A stretch of 64,000 nucleotides of DNA from the NCBI GenBank assembly GCA_039090855.1, contig CM077025.1:99924489-99988488 (forward strand). Direction: 5' to 3'. The stretch comes from Macrothele yani. Taxonomy: Eukaryota; Arthropoda; Arachnida; Araneae; Macrothelidae. The notes below the pieces were generated by a model that saw only the letters and a program-made list of their open reading frames with translations, was not told the origin of the DNA and did no database searches. Shown one piece after another: positions 55,671-64,000 of this stretch. How positions within the stretch are numbered: the stretch's first letter is position 1; every line of letters begins with the position of its first letter. Both the position numbers and the translations under genes were made by a program.

Positions 55671-55795
55671 TCATGAAAGAAATACGGGATTACGCCATAT
55701 AATACAAATTTTTGAAGATGACATTTACGCCAAAAATCGGATTGTCATCTTCAAAAATTTGTATTATATGGCGTAATCCCGTATTTCTTTCATGA
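55671..55795. repeat. Perfect 53-bp inverted repeat, 19-nt loop
   Basis: 55671-55723 is the exact reverse complement of 55743-55795. The loop plus the first part of the right arm (55721-55762) recurs as a 42-bp direct repeat at 56052-56093, the 3' end of the same insert. Confidence 0.95.
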
Positions 55796-56091
55796 TTTAT
55801 CTGCTTCTCTGGGCAAACGTGGGATATGATTCTTAACCTCCAGATTCGCTAAACATGAATGCCGGTTGCTTCGACTAGCGAATCCTGTGATGGTTACATT
55901 CAAATTGATCGGAAACTTGAAACTTGGTCGTTCTGGGTGGTGTAGTGGTTAGCATACCCGGGCGTTTTCTGGGAGACGCGGGTTCGAGTCCCACTCCAGG
56001 ACGATGAAAATTTTCAAGTTTTCGGATATTATCTGACTTACTATCCTTGTCACATTTACGCCAAAAATCGGATTGTCATCTTCAAAAATTT
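55672..56091 (+). mobile_element. tRNA-derived SINE with 5' foldback
   Basis: A 420-bp insert flanked by the 12-bp repeat GTGATCACACAT (55660-55671 and 56092-56103). It contains a tRNA-like promoter segment (55930-56003), a body, and a 3' end TTTACGCCAAAAATCGG...CAAAAATTTGT that is also found in the 5' hairpin. So the 5' end seems to have been made by copying and inverting the 3' tail. No poly-A. Confidence 0.8.
55930..56003 (+). ncRNA. tRNA-like segment of the SINE
   Basis: GTTCTGG pairs with CCAGGAC (acceptor, one GU). TGGTGTAGTGGTTAGCA is an A box and GGTTCGAGTCC a B box. The anticodon arm does not fold and the T stem has a mismatch, so it is a pol III promoter region rather than a working tRNA gene. 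Confidence 0.7.
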
Positions 56092-56165
56092 GTGATCACA
56101 CATGTTTAGTGATTCAATGCTTATTTTACCTTTTAATGCTCATTACAGTGTACATAAGGCACATT

Positions 56166-57110
56166 TTAATAAGGTGTTGCACCTCCTCCAGCATCAATAC
56201 AAGTTTCCAATCTGGCATGCAATCAGTCGTACAAATGCTGGATATCACACTGGGGGATAGCATTCCATGCGCTTTCAACTTGGACGCATAATTCAGAGAT
56301 GGCTGCTGCCTGCTGGGGTCCAGGGAAGAGTCTTTGGCTGATCCGGTCACAGACAGGCTCGATTGGAGACAAGTCCCGAGAGCGTGCTGGCCAAGGGAGT
56401 TGATACACAGCCTGAAGAGCATGTTGAGCTACCCAGGCGGAGTGTGGGTGGGCATTATCCTGCTGGAATATCGCATCGGGGATTGCACTAAAAAATGGCA
56501 TGACGACCCGCTGCACAATGTTGCTGACATACATACTGCTATTCAGTGTACCCCTCGTACGAGAGCGATAGCTTATTGCTTCCCACATCATGATGCCTGG
56601 CATGGAGCTCGTGTGTTGATGGCGGATGCACAATAACAGAGGCTGCTCACCTTGTTGCCTTCAGATGCGTGCACGACCGCCAAATGCTCCCAAGCAGCAT
56701 CACTAAAGACCACTGATCACCATTCTTCCCTCCAATGAACTCGTTCTTGACACCACCGCAAACGTGCTCGATGACCAGGGGTCAGTGGTAACCGTGCCTG
56801 TACACATGCTTCCAACAAACGATTCCGTATCGTTCTGGTAGACACCCTTGGTTTGACAGAGGATCAAATTTGTGACACTGTAGCCGTCCACCCTGCCCTC
56901 CTGATACCCCGATCCTCCCATGTGTTTGTAACTCTGTGTTGCCCAGAACCATGTCTGCGAGTGTGCAAATGCTCCTCTGACCACCAACGCCCCTATTTCA
57001 CCATGGCCAATACCTCTCGTCCCACAGACCCAAAATACGGCCTCACTTGAACTCTTATAACTGAACAAATGTTGCCCGCCTGCATTGTCCAGGCATGGTA
57101 GCTTCTTCAA
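56166..57110 (-). pseudogene. Tc1-like transposase pseudogene
   Basis: In shifting frames from the right: STRTIRNRLLEACVQ, PLTPGHRARLRWCQERVHW, REEWXSVVFSD (first Asp, near 56715). Then from 56633 MCIRHQHTSSMPGIMMWEAI, AIFQQDNAHPHSAWVAQHAL (second Asp), LPWPARSRDLSPIEPVCD (Glu) and CIDAGGGATPY ending at 56166. This subtype (LPWPARSPDLSPIEHVWD) is common in arthropods. An N-terminal HTH is barely readable, and several frameshifts show it is old. Confidence 0.88.
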
Positions 57111-57340
57111 TTAGCACTGAACAGCATGACACAAGACGAATGACTTTGTTCTGCATGCCTTAAGTCCTTAAATGCGTGCTGCATACATTTGCATGTTGTC
57201 ATCCGCAGTGATCTCATTATTTCTTTTATGGCATTCCAACTTGGATCACAGTTTCTGCTGCCCTTAACAATTAACATATTATAATGATGTTCCTACCGAC
57301 ATTCCTTCTGGGTTTTCTTTTTTCACTTTCCGGCAGTGTA

Positions 57341-60300
57341 GTAACATCTGATATGGGCAATATTGCCAAGCATATCATGTTTCATAAACTAAATCTGATA
57401 TTTTGTTTCAGAAACCAAGTATTTCCTATTCACTGACAATACATTCATTTAAATTTAAAAAGGAAAAGGTGAAATATTTAAAACTTTTTCAAAGGAAAGA
57501 GGAGACTTATTTCTTAAACAAACATTCATGGAAGCAAGGATTTGTGTTACATTTTATTTAGGGAAGGAATTTTTTAACATAATATATGCTTATATTGATG
57601 ATCCAGCTATTTTTTTTTTAATTTGCACTCACCAGCAAGCAAAATTGTGCACAAAAATTCCTGAATGAACCAACACAGAATAACAGGAAAACCTTAAATC
57701 CAAGGGCTATGTGTACAGCTGTACACATCACACATCAAGGCAATTTAAGTGTGCAAGATTATAACACTAATTATAGAAGATGGAAATTGATGACTGGTTA
57801 GCTTGGAAAATACTAAGAAACAACTAGATTGAACTTTCTGATAATACAAAGCAATTTAATTTTATGGCAAATTTGTACATAATGCATTCATCGGCAAATT
57901 TCAGTAAAGGCCAAAATAAGTTACAACTTAAAACATAATTTTGCAAATTTCAGTAAAGACCAAATATGCTACAACTGAAAATGTGCTTATCCTTCATACT
58001 CTCCTAATCTGTTGTTCCTAAACAAATGTGCTCTACCAAATCCTTTTTCTAGATTTTTTAATGTCTTAGTCTTTTCTTTGGCACTTTTATGAAGATAATT
58101 TGCTTTGGATATGCAAGTCAATTATCTTCATAAAAGTGCCAACTGACATTTTTTTCTGTTATATCAGAATAAGACAATTCCATCAGAGCTGATATGTCCT
58201 CCTTTAGCATCTTCTTCTTTAATCCCTCTACATGATCCAGCATTTACTTTCTCTTATCTCTTCCACATTTTTCTACCTCCACCTTTCTTTTACTATCAAG
58301 ATAAGATATATATGGTATTTCTGGTAAGCACTAGCAGCAGACATAAGAAGTTCTTTTGAGATTATTACATTCTTTATGCTTCAAACTGATTTCATGTGGT
58401 CACTGATAATACATTTTGCTACAGTTGTCTGGTGATGAAGCTTTTCAACTAACATATGCTTGTTTTCTGAAAAAATGCCCACTCAACCACTGCCTATTCA
58501 TGCAAAAGAAGCACTAAAAGATTCATAATTGATAACAAATTTTGGAAACAGACTTGGTTGCAATAAAGCTGTGTATGTGAAGGTACACATCTGCACAATA
58601 AGATTTAACATCAAAATTGGGAATGCAAGTAACTTCCTTGATTAAGGAATTACATTCTTCTACAATTGCATTGTAATCTGACTCTTTAAACTTTACACTT
58701 ATTTGTGAGAATATGTAAAATATCTCCGATTTTTTTTTCTTTTACATTAGCAGCCCTGTTCCCCCTTTTAAATGCCAGGGATCCATACATGCTAAGTTCT
58801 GAACTAATGAATAGTTAAGAGATGATTTGTCAGTAAGTTTTCTGCTTAGCTTAATCAAATATTTTTTTCAGTTCATGTACAACTTCATCACTTGCTTATC
58901 AATTACAGATTTCTTTCTCTTCAAACATATATTGACATTTTGCATCACAAAATCTATGGTAATTGTTCTTTATATCCTTGCAATAATTGTTTTTATTTTC
59001 AACTTCTTATAGTTGCCAGGAGCAGATTAACAGGAAAGCCTATGAAGCCCAGGGATGCCCCCCCTGATGCTGGAGGGATCCACCAAAATTACTGTTTCTT
59101 TTTTGTTTTCTTTTCTTTCATTTTCTCTACAAAAGAAAGAAAAAGGGCACATGATGAGGAATAAATTCACTGTTTTGGGTTTTGGGAGCATGATTCAGCT
59201 TGAACTTTATTTAAGTGTGTCACCTACAAGCACAAATTTACTTGCTACATTACAGGCTGATTAAAAATCATTTTGGAAGTAATATTAATTAGTACCGCAC
59301 TACACAACTTAGAAACCTCAGAGCCTGGGGTGTCATTTCTGGCAGATCTGTTTAGAACTAATGAGTACTTTGTTCTTTAATTCGGTATTCAACATGACCG
59401 ACAATCTTTCCTTAAAATTTCTTTTTCAGCATTTAATCCAGTTCAAGAGACAAACACAAGATTGTTACTATATGAGTAAAATGACATTGGCAAAAGCTGG
59501 TTTTATGAGATGCGTTAATAGATTCCATCCACATTCAGACTCTTTAGGGCAACTCTCAGTGGGGTGGAATCTCATGATATGCAACAGCAGATCCCACGCT
59601 GCATGTAATAAAAATGGCAATTTTTAGCAATATATAAACTAATCATTATGTAACACGTTAAATGCTAGTACTGTGCTTTGCGGGGGGGGGGGGGGTGATC
59701 CCCATTAAAAAGTTTTGACTTTTCTTCCTTAAAGGATTTCTAACTTGTAACTTCCACTCTTTCTTCCCCATCAGAGTATCACAAAACGAACAAAAAAAAT
59801 GGTTTTAATAGCTATAATATTTTCTGAGTTATGGCAGCAACAAACTGCAGACATTCACACACAGACTGGCACACTGACACCAGAGTGAAAATAGTAAAAT
59901 CAAGTTCAGGGGAACCAACTTAAAATGGCTGTTTAGCTAAAATCTTGAAAGTTGAATGCTTCTGAAATTCAAATCCTTTTTCATACTAAAGTAAACTTGA
60001 GGGAGGGAATGTGGCAGCAAAAATATTATTTTCAAGGATGGTGGGCAAAGTGAGGGCCCCACAAAACTGAAGCTGTGCGCAGGGCCCCGGTAACTCTGAA
60101 ACCGCCAGTGGGAGTTGCACAGGGTTTGTGGTGGCATCTAACTGGTTATCCTTGATAAAACATCTGAAAATTCCTTTTAAAGCATTTAAAAACTTTTCAC
60201 TAAGAAATGGCATCACTGGTTTATCTGTCAGGCATGAAACTAAAAATGGTTCAACATCCTTGGCTAAGCCGATAAAAGAATTGTATTTTGAAAAAGAAAA

Positions 60301-61315
60301 ATGAAAAAAATGGTACATTTCTTAAACATTCCTGCAATGCTTCAAATGACTTATATGCAAGTTCTGGTACTTCTTTTTTCTAGGCATTGTTTGTATATTA
60401 ATAAAGGGGTAAAACTCCTAATGCTTTCAGGCAGACAGCAACATTTTCTATCCAGCTCTCTGTTCCTGCAAAAACTTAAAGGGAATATCTTACAGCCCAT
60501 GACATTGATAAAATCTTCTTGTCTGGCAAAAGCATCTTTCAGGAAGCAACACAAGGTCAAAAAATGTTACACTTCAGAAAAAAAATTAAATGTACATCAG
60601 AAAGCATTATGCATTACATGTAAATATAACTTCCAACATTAAGCAATGTAGAAAGTTTCTCTTGCTCCAAGTGTTGCATCATCATTTAAAATATTTTTTC
60701 AATTGATGTTAGGTTCACTCATAGATGGTTGATGCAAAGTACATGGTTTGAGAAAGACATTTTTCAGAATGTTTTTCATATAAATTAAAGACTATGTTTT
60801 TCATTGAAAATATAAAGTCAAAAGAAAAATATCGAGAACATATAAAATGTTCATCCCCAAATTATATATGGCAATCCAGTTGTTTATGCTGTGCATATTT
60901 TATTTAGAGACCCATTAAATAACAAAACATACCTGTTTGCACATTTTACTCTGTCATTAAGGGTAAAAGAAAAACAGAATGCAAATGCAATGCTAAATAC
61001 AGACATGTAGGCAGATTTCCTTTCCCCACAAGAAAATTTTCTAGTGGTTGCACTGTCTGGAAACACTAATTTCAAAATCTCTCTAATATTTTCACACAAT
61101 TTAAATGAAAAATTGCTACACAATGCCTTTAGCACCCACATAATTTCTGCTTAAGACTGCTTCTGAAGAAAACAGATGCTGATGGTACATTGCTACCAGA
61201 TGGTGATGGTACAATGGAAGCTAATTATTGTTGAGTTGAGGGTGTAAAGAAAGTCCTCATAAGAATGCAAATGAACAAAAGACCTTGATGTTTTCCACTA
61301 GTTACAACCTCTGAA
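57341..61315. other. About 4 kb without recognised genes
   Basis: AT-rich, short frames only. It holds the hairpin at 58080-58140, a G run near 59681-59694 and a MITE-like stretch: CAGGAGCAGATTAACAGG at 59021 against an inverted CACTGGCGGTTTCAGAG near 60100, without target duplication. No host exon found, though this lies on the side where upstream PTTG1IP-like exons would be. Confidence 0.4.
58080..58140. repeat. Perfect 21-bp inverted repeat, 19-nt loop
   Basis: GGCACTTTTATGAAGATAAT and one more base (58080-58100) pair exactly with 58120-58140. Confidence 0.9.
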
Positions 61316-61680
61316 GAAAATTATGGAATCACTGCCATATGAACATGGAGGTGCATAGTAGGGAGTATGTAGAGATCACACAAAGAAAGTAGGCAAAATG
61401 AAAACAGTTTAATGAAACTGCACATCTGAGCTACAGACAGCAGGACTCACATAAATGAACATATGATATCTGACTGAAATACATAATGATGTGTAATATC
61501 ATGTGTGGGAAATAATTGTAGACTCATCGACATCGGAGGAAAAAATTATGGAATCAATGTATAGGTTGTAAACGGAATCTGGCAATAGCACGTGTTCGGA
61601 ATACACAAATAAGTGTGGTGGTAAAAAGAAGTAGTTGTGGCTGTGAGTCAGCAGTATCATGGTGTTGCTGCAGTAACAGC

Positions 61681-62150
61681 ATGGCACCTAGGAAGGAGTT
61701 ATCACTGGAAAAGCGGGCCAGAATTGTTAAGTGCCTTCAAGAAGGAATATTGACAACAGATGTTGGTTGTTCACAGTCGGCGGTCTTGAAAATTTGGGGC
61801 AAGTATAAACAGAACAGGATGGTTATGAAGGGAAACATATTGGTCACCCACTGAAAACATCAAAGCATGAGAACAGAAAATTAAAAGAAATATGTCTTCA
61901 AAACTGTAAACAAACAACAACACAAGTGAAGACGAAGTGGGCAGACACAGGTGTTGATGTCTGTAACAGAACAGTATGAAACCGACTAAAGGAGATGATA
62001 TTTTCTTACAGAAAAGCAAAACAGAAACTAGCTTTGACAACTAACAAAAAAAAAAAAAAAAAGGCATTTACAGTGGAGCCAAAGAAAAGTAATTATGGTC
62101 TGCACATGATTGGATGAAAGATAAAATTTCCAGAGATTCCTCTAATTTCC
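61681..62150 (+). pseudogene. Tc1-like transposase, N-terminal half
   Basis: MAPRKELSLEKRARIVKCLQ, then CSQSAVLKIWGKYKQ (paired-like HTH). QTTTQVKTKWADTGVDVCNR and FSYRKAKQKLALTTN follow (second HTH and linker). After an expanded A run, HLQWSQRK and LWSAHDWMK (near the first Asp) follow, then homology ends at about 62150. The AATTATGGAATCA motif at 61319 and 61546 is typical of ends of this Tc1 group. The rest of the gene is missing; stops and the A run disable it. Confidence 0.8.
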
Positions 62151-62201
62151 AGATAATTGCATGGGATTGATGCTTAATAACTTCTAAGGAGTCCATTCCA
62201 T

Positions 62202-62264
62202 TTTGTGGCCAGTTTGTTGTATGTGCCTGTCTAATCCAGGCACATACAACAAACTGGCCACAAA
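62202..62264. repeat. Perfect 28-bp inverted repeat, 7-nt loop
   Basis: 62202-62229 pairs exactly with 62237-62264 around TCTAATC. GTCTAATCCA occurs again at 62289. It lies between the Tc1 relic and the PLE. Confidence 0.92.
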
Positions 62265-62375
62265 TTAGACAGGGGACATGGCACATACTGTCTAATCCAA
62301 AACAGATAAAAACAATATGTTTGTGGAATAGCTTTTTTACGGGTCTTATAGAGGTTATTTTTCATCAAAGTTGGT

Positions 62376-62416
62376 TGTCAAATTTTCGAACTAAAGCCTA
62401 GTTCGTCATCAGGACT
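62376..62416 (-). ncRNA. Hammerhead-like motif, PLE-C
   Basis: GUC, CUGAUGA, C, a 6-bp helix II (GAACUA/UAGUUC), GAAA, AUUU, GAC. The AAUU gives a 2-bp self-complementary helix III and a UU cleavage context; GUC/GAC is helix I. As in family A there is one unpaired base between CUGAUGA and helix II. Core intact. Confidence 0.5.
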
Positions 62417-62417
62417 A

Positions 62418-62932
62418 TGTCACTGGAGTAGTTGCTGCCACTCAATTGGAAGAGTCCATCCACAATTATCGTTAATTATGGTACTTCTTCTTGCTATTTC
62501 GATCCCTTCTTCTAGTTTCCTCTTTACTAAGTTTGACTGGTGGGCGATTATTTTCACTGAGTCCCAATTTATGGAGTGTCCACTTGCTTGTATATGTCTG
62601 TCTAGCCCTGTTTTGTTCCCAATGTTCCTAATAGCTGCTTGGTGTTCTTTCATTCGGACCTTAATACTTCTCCCTGTTTCTCCTATATAGCTGAGTCCGC
62701 AGTTACAGTCGATGCAGTAAATTACTCCTTCCTGCAATTGGATGTCCAATTCTTTCTGCTTTAAAGCTGGCAGGAATTTCTGTATTTTGTTATTAAGATC
62801 TGGAGCTAGCCTGATATTATATTTTGCTCCGATCCTTTTCAGGTTCTCGAAAAGTCCCTTGTGGTACGTAATTTTGCTGGTGAATTTGAAGTTGGTTTTC
62901 TCCTGCTTCTTTTTGGCACTTGTTTAAATATT
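62418..62932 (-). CDS. PLE-C GIY-YIG endonuclease domain
   Basis: After a frameshift at about 62930 the frame reads KTNFKFTSKITYHKGLFENL, NNKIQKFLPALKQKELDIQL, GVIYCIDCNCGLSYIGETGR, SIKVRMKEHQAAIRN and NKTGLDRHIQASGHSINW, and ends EWQQLLQ at 62418. G-V/I-Y...Y-I-G, the following Arg (GETGR) and the later His/Glu-rich segment are the GIY-YIG nuclease core. CIDCNC is the Cys motif between GIY and YIG known in Neptune/Poseidon-type PLEs. The nuclease nicks the target for RT priming. The domain itself is uninterrupted. Confidence 0.92.
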
Positions 62933-63672
62933 TTCTCAACATATGGGGAGGGGTAATTGTTTTCTGCCAATATTTCCTTTAATTCTTCTTTGTGAAGATC
63001 TTTCTGAGTAGCTGAAGAGACCAGGATTTCAATCTTTTCCAAAAATTGTCTCGCCGTATTAGATTTAATATAATCAGGGTGGAATGAGCAGAAGTCTAAC
63101 ATCTTCCCTGTGTTGGTGGGTTTTTTAAAAAGCTGAGTGAATATTTTCCCCTCTCTTGAGGTCAAGGTTAAATCTAGGTAATTGATGCTATGGTCTCTTT
63201 CCTGTTCTAGGGTGTACTGCAAGGTATTCTCTAGTAAGTTAAATTCTTCCAGAATCTGAGAGGGTAGAGATTGGTCCACAGTATCTACTATAATTAGGAC
63301 ATCATCCATGTACCTTACATAGAGAGCAAACAAGGAGGGTTGTATAAGGATTTTTGCCTCTAGTTTACTTATATAATAATTTGCTAGCAGAGGTGCTAGT
63401 GGAGAACCCATTGCAAGTCCTGAAGTTTGCCTGTAATATTTCTTTCCAAACTGGAAGAAATTATTCTTGAAGGAAAATAGGAGCAGTTCATATATGCCAA
63501 GTAGTATTTCTTTATTGTGATTATGGAATACTATTTTTTCCACAAGGTCATCTGCAATGAATTCCAGTAGGAGGTCCAGGTTAATGTTGGTATACATAGA
63601 GACTATATCCAGGCTTGCCATTACTGGATGAATTAATTCTGGCAAGTTGTCCAGTTTTCCTTTTAGCTGCAT
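62933..63672 (-). CDS. PLE-C reverse transcriptase
   Basis: A long open frame: LDNLPELIHPVMASLDIVSM with YTNINLD (motif A), FFQFGKKYYRQTSGLAMGSP and LAPLLANYY (motif B), LYVRYMDDVLIIVD (motif C, Asp pair intact), INYLDLTLT (motif D/E) and FKKPTNTGKMLDFCSFHPDY. The linker VSSATQKDLHKEELKEILAE leads to ENNYPSPYVEKIF. The frame before Met 63672 is shifted in an A run (63674-63682); the preceding reading PQIYGTIKVHKEGHPVRPII continues towards 64000. The in-frame tail after 62932 is out of register. Confidence 0.93.
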
Positions 63673-64000
63673 GGATTTTTTTTAGTAGGTAGGGAGGAGA
63701 AGGGAACATATCTCTGAGGTGACCAAGTAAATAATAATTAATGTTGGAGAGTGGCGAATTTCTAGTGTCTATTATAGGTCTTACTGGATGTCCTTCTTTG
63801 TGAACTTTTATCGTACCATAGATCTGTGGAGTTCTTGACTGGATTTTGGAGAAGTTTTGAAGAGCTCATTAAGCTGTTTTTTATTTCTTAAAGAGCTGAT
63901 TAATTTCTTAAGATTTTTGACAGTTTGATCTATAGGGTTACCATTGAGTTCTTCATAATAAGGCTTGCTCAATTCAGCTTCCATTTTATTGTAATACTTC
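63673..64000 (-). pseudogene. PLE-C RT N-terminal part, window edge
   Basis: Minus-strand frames give YYNKMEAELSKPYYEELNGN at the edge, KKLISSLRNKKQLNELF, then after a shift IYGTIKVHKEGHPVRPIID (an early RT motif) and SNINYYLLGHLRDMFPSPPY. It is the same protein as 62933-63672, separated by a one-base shift in a poly-A. Truncated by the window. Confidence 0.85.

Larger units (their letters stand above)
55569..57338. mobile_element. Tc1-like element split by a palindromic SINE
   Basis: TIRs: CACTGTCGGTAAGTGAAAAA on the left and, inverted, CACTGCCGGAAAGTGAAAAA on the right. TA flanks both (55567-55568 and 57339-57340). The minus-strand transposase is degenerate. The insert at 55672-56091 lies between the left TIR and the transposase end; without it the element is about 1.34 kb. 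The terminus resembles that of the 45429 element. Confidence 0.88.
62330..64000 (-). mobile_element. PLE family C, runs off the window
   Basis: A Penelope-like element on the minus strand with RT, linker and GIY-YIG endonuclease in the normal order and a terminal hammerhead-like motif; the 5' part is beyond base 64000. Only two frameshifts were seen, so it is the youngest PLE here. The relic at 10605-11170 belongs to a related family. Confidence 0.93.

Noticed and set aside
55930..56003. Functional tRNA gene
   Set aside because: A and B boxes are present but the anticodon arm does not pair and the segment lies inside a SINE with target duplications.
62041..62059. A run as a retroposon poly-A tail
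   Set aside because: Tc1 transposase similarity continues on its far side, so it is an internal expansion.
1..64000. CRISPR arrays, operons, prophage or plasmid features
   Set aside because: No regularly spaced repeats, no tight gene clusters or ribosome-binding patterns; sequence is eukaryotic with large introns.
51693..64000. Upstream PSI-domain exon of the PTTG1IP-like gene (for example near 57628)
   Set aside because: Donor-like ACTCAC/CTTAC sites were inspected but none followed a Cys-rich reading in the required phase.

Overview
This is AT-rich animal nuclear DNA. There is no prokaryotic organisation. Small exons are separated by introns of 17-22 kb, and most recognisable sequence is degenerate transposon. 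The mix of Penelope-like elements (PLEs), hAT elements and MITEs, Tc1/mariner, pogo/Tigger, LINE fragments and tRNA-derived SINEs suggests an invertebrate, most likely an arthropod. The species cannot be named from the window.

The one host gene I can support is on the minus strand: the last three coding exons of a PTTG1IP-like (PTTG1-interacting/PBF) membrane protein at 51521-51692 (transmembrane helix and Cys-rich start of the tail), 29200-29246 and 12337-12380 (stop codon). Splice sites and phases agree. Upstream exons were not found and probably lie beyond base 64000. Nearly everything from 12.4 to 51.5 kb is therefore intron.

Layout. 1-12336: downstream flank and 3' UTR with a pogo-type MITE (1858-3046), a Tigger relic (7987-9306), a LINE scrap, a foldback, a hAT MITE and a PLE relic. 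12381-29199 (last intron): hAT MITE, 320-bp-arm foldback, diverged tandem repeat, mariner-like pseudogene, a TIR element, relics of an uncharacterised gene, a mariner split by a hAT and a LINE tail (23300-26400), and a complete but dead Tc1 element with about 180-bp TIRs (27020-28754). 29247-51520 (next intron): a truncated transposase, a hAT element (30936-33498), then a 17-kb nest (33656-50570). The nest is a head-to-head pair of PLEs into which a foldback, a hAT MITE, a 6.2-kb hAT carrying a LINE, a Tc1 and a pogo element were later inserted. 51693-64000: an inverted pair of a second PLE family split by a tRNA-SINE, another Tc1 holding a palindromic tRNA-SINE, a Tc1 relic, and a fairly young third PLE running off the end.

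The most interesting signal is RNA. Hammerhead-ribozyme-like motifs occur in the terminal regions of all three PLE families and, degenerate, in both arms of a 682-bp spacerless palindrome. In each the region between GAAA and the cleavage site is a very short self-complementary helix III, the arrangement expected of hammerheads that work as dimers. Insertion order can be read from target-site duplications and paralogous empty sites. No CRISPR array, operon, rRNA or intact tRNA gene was seen.
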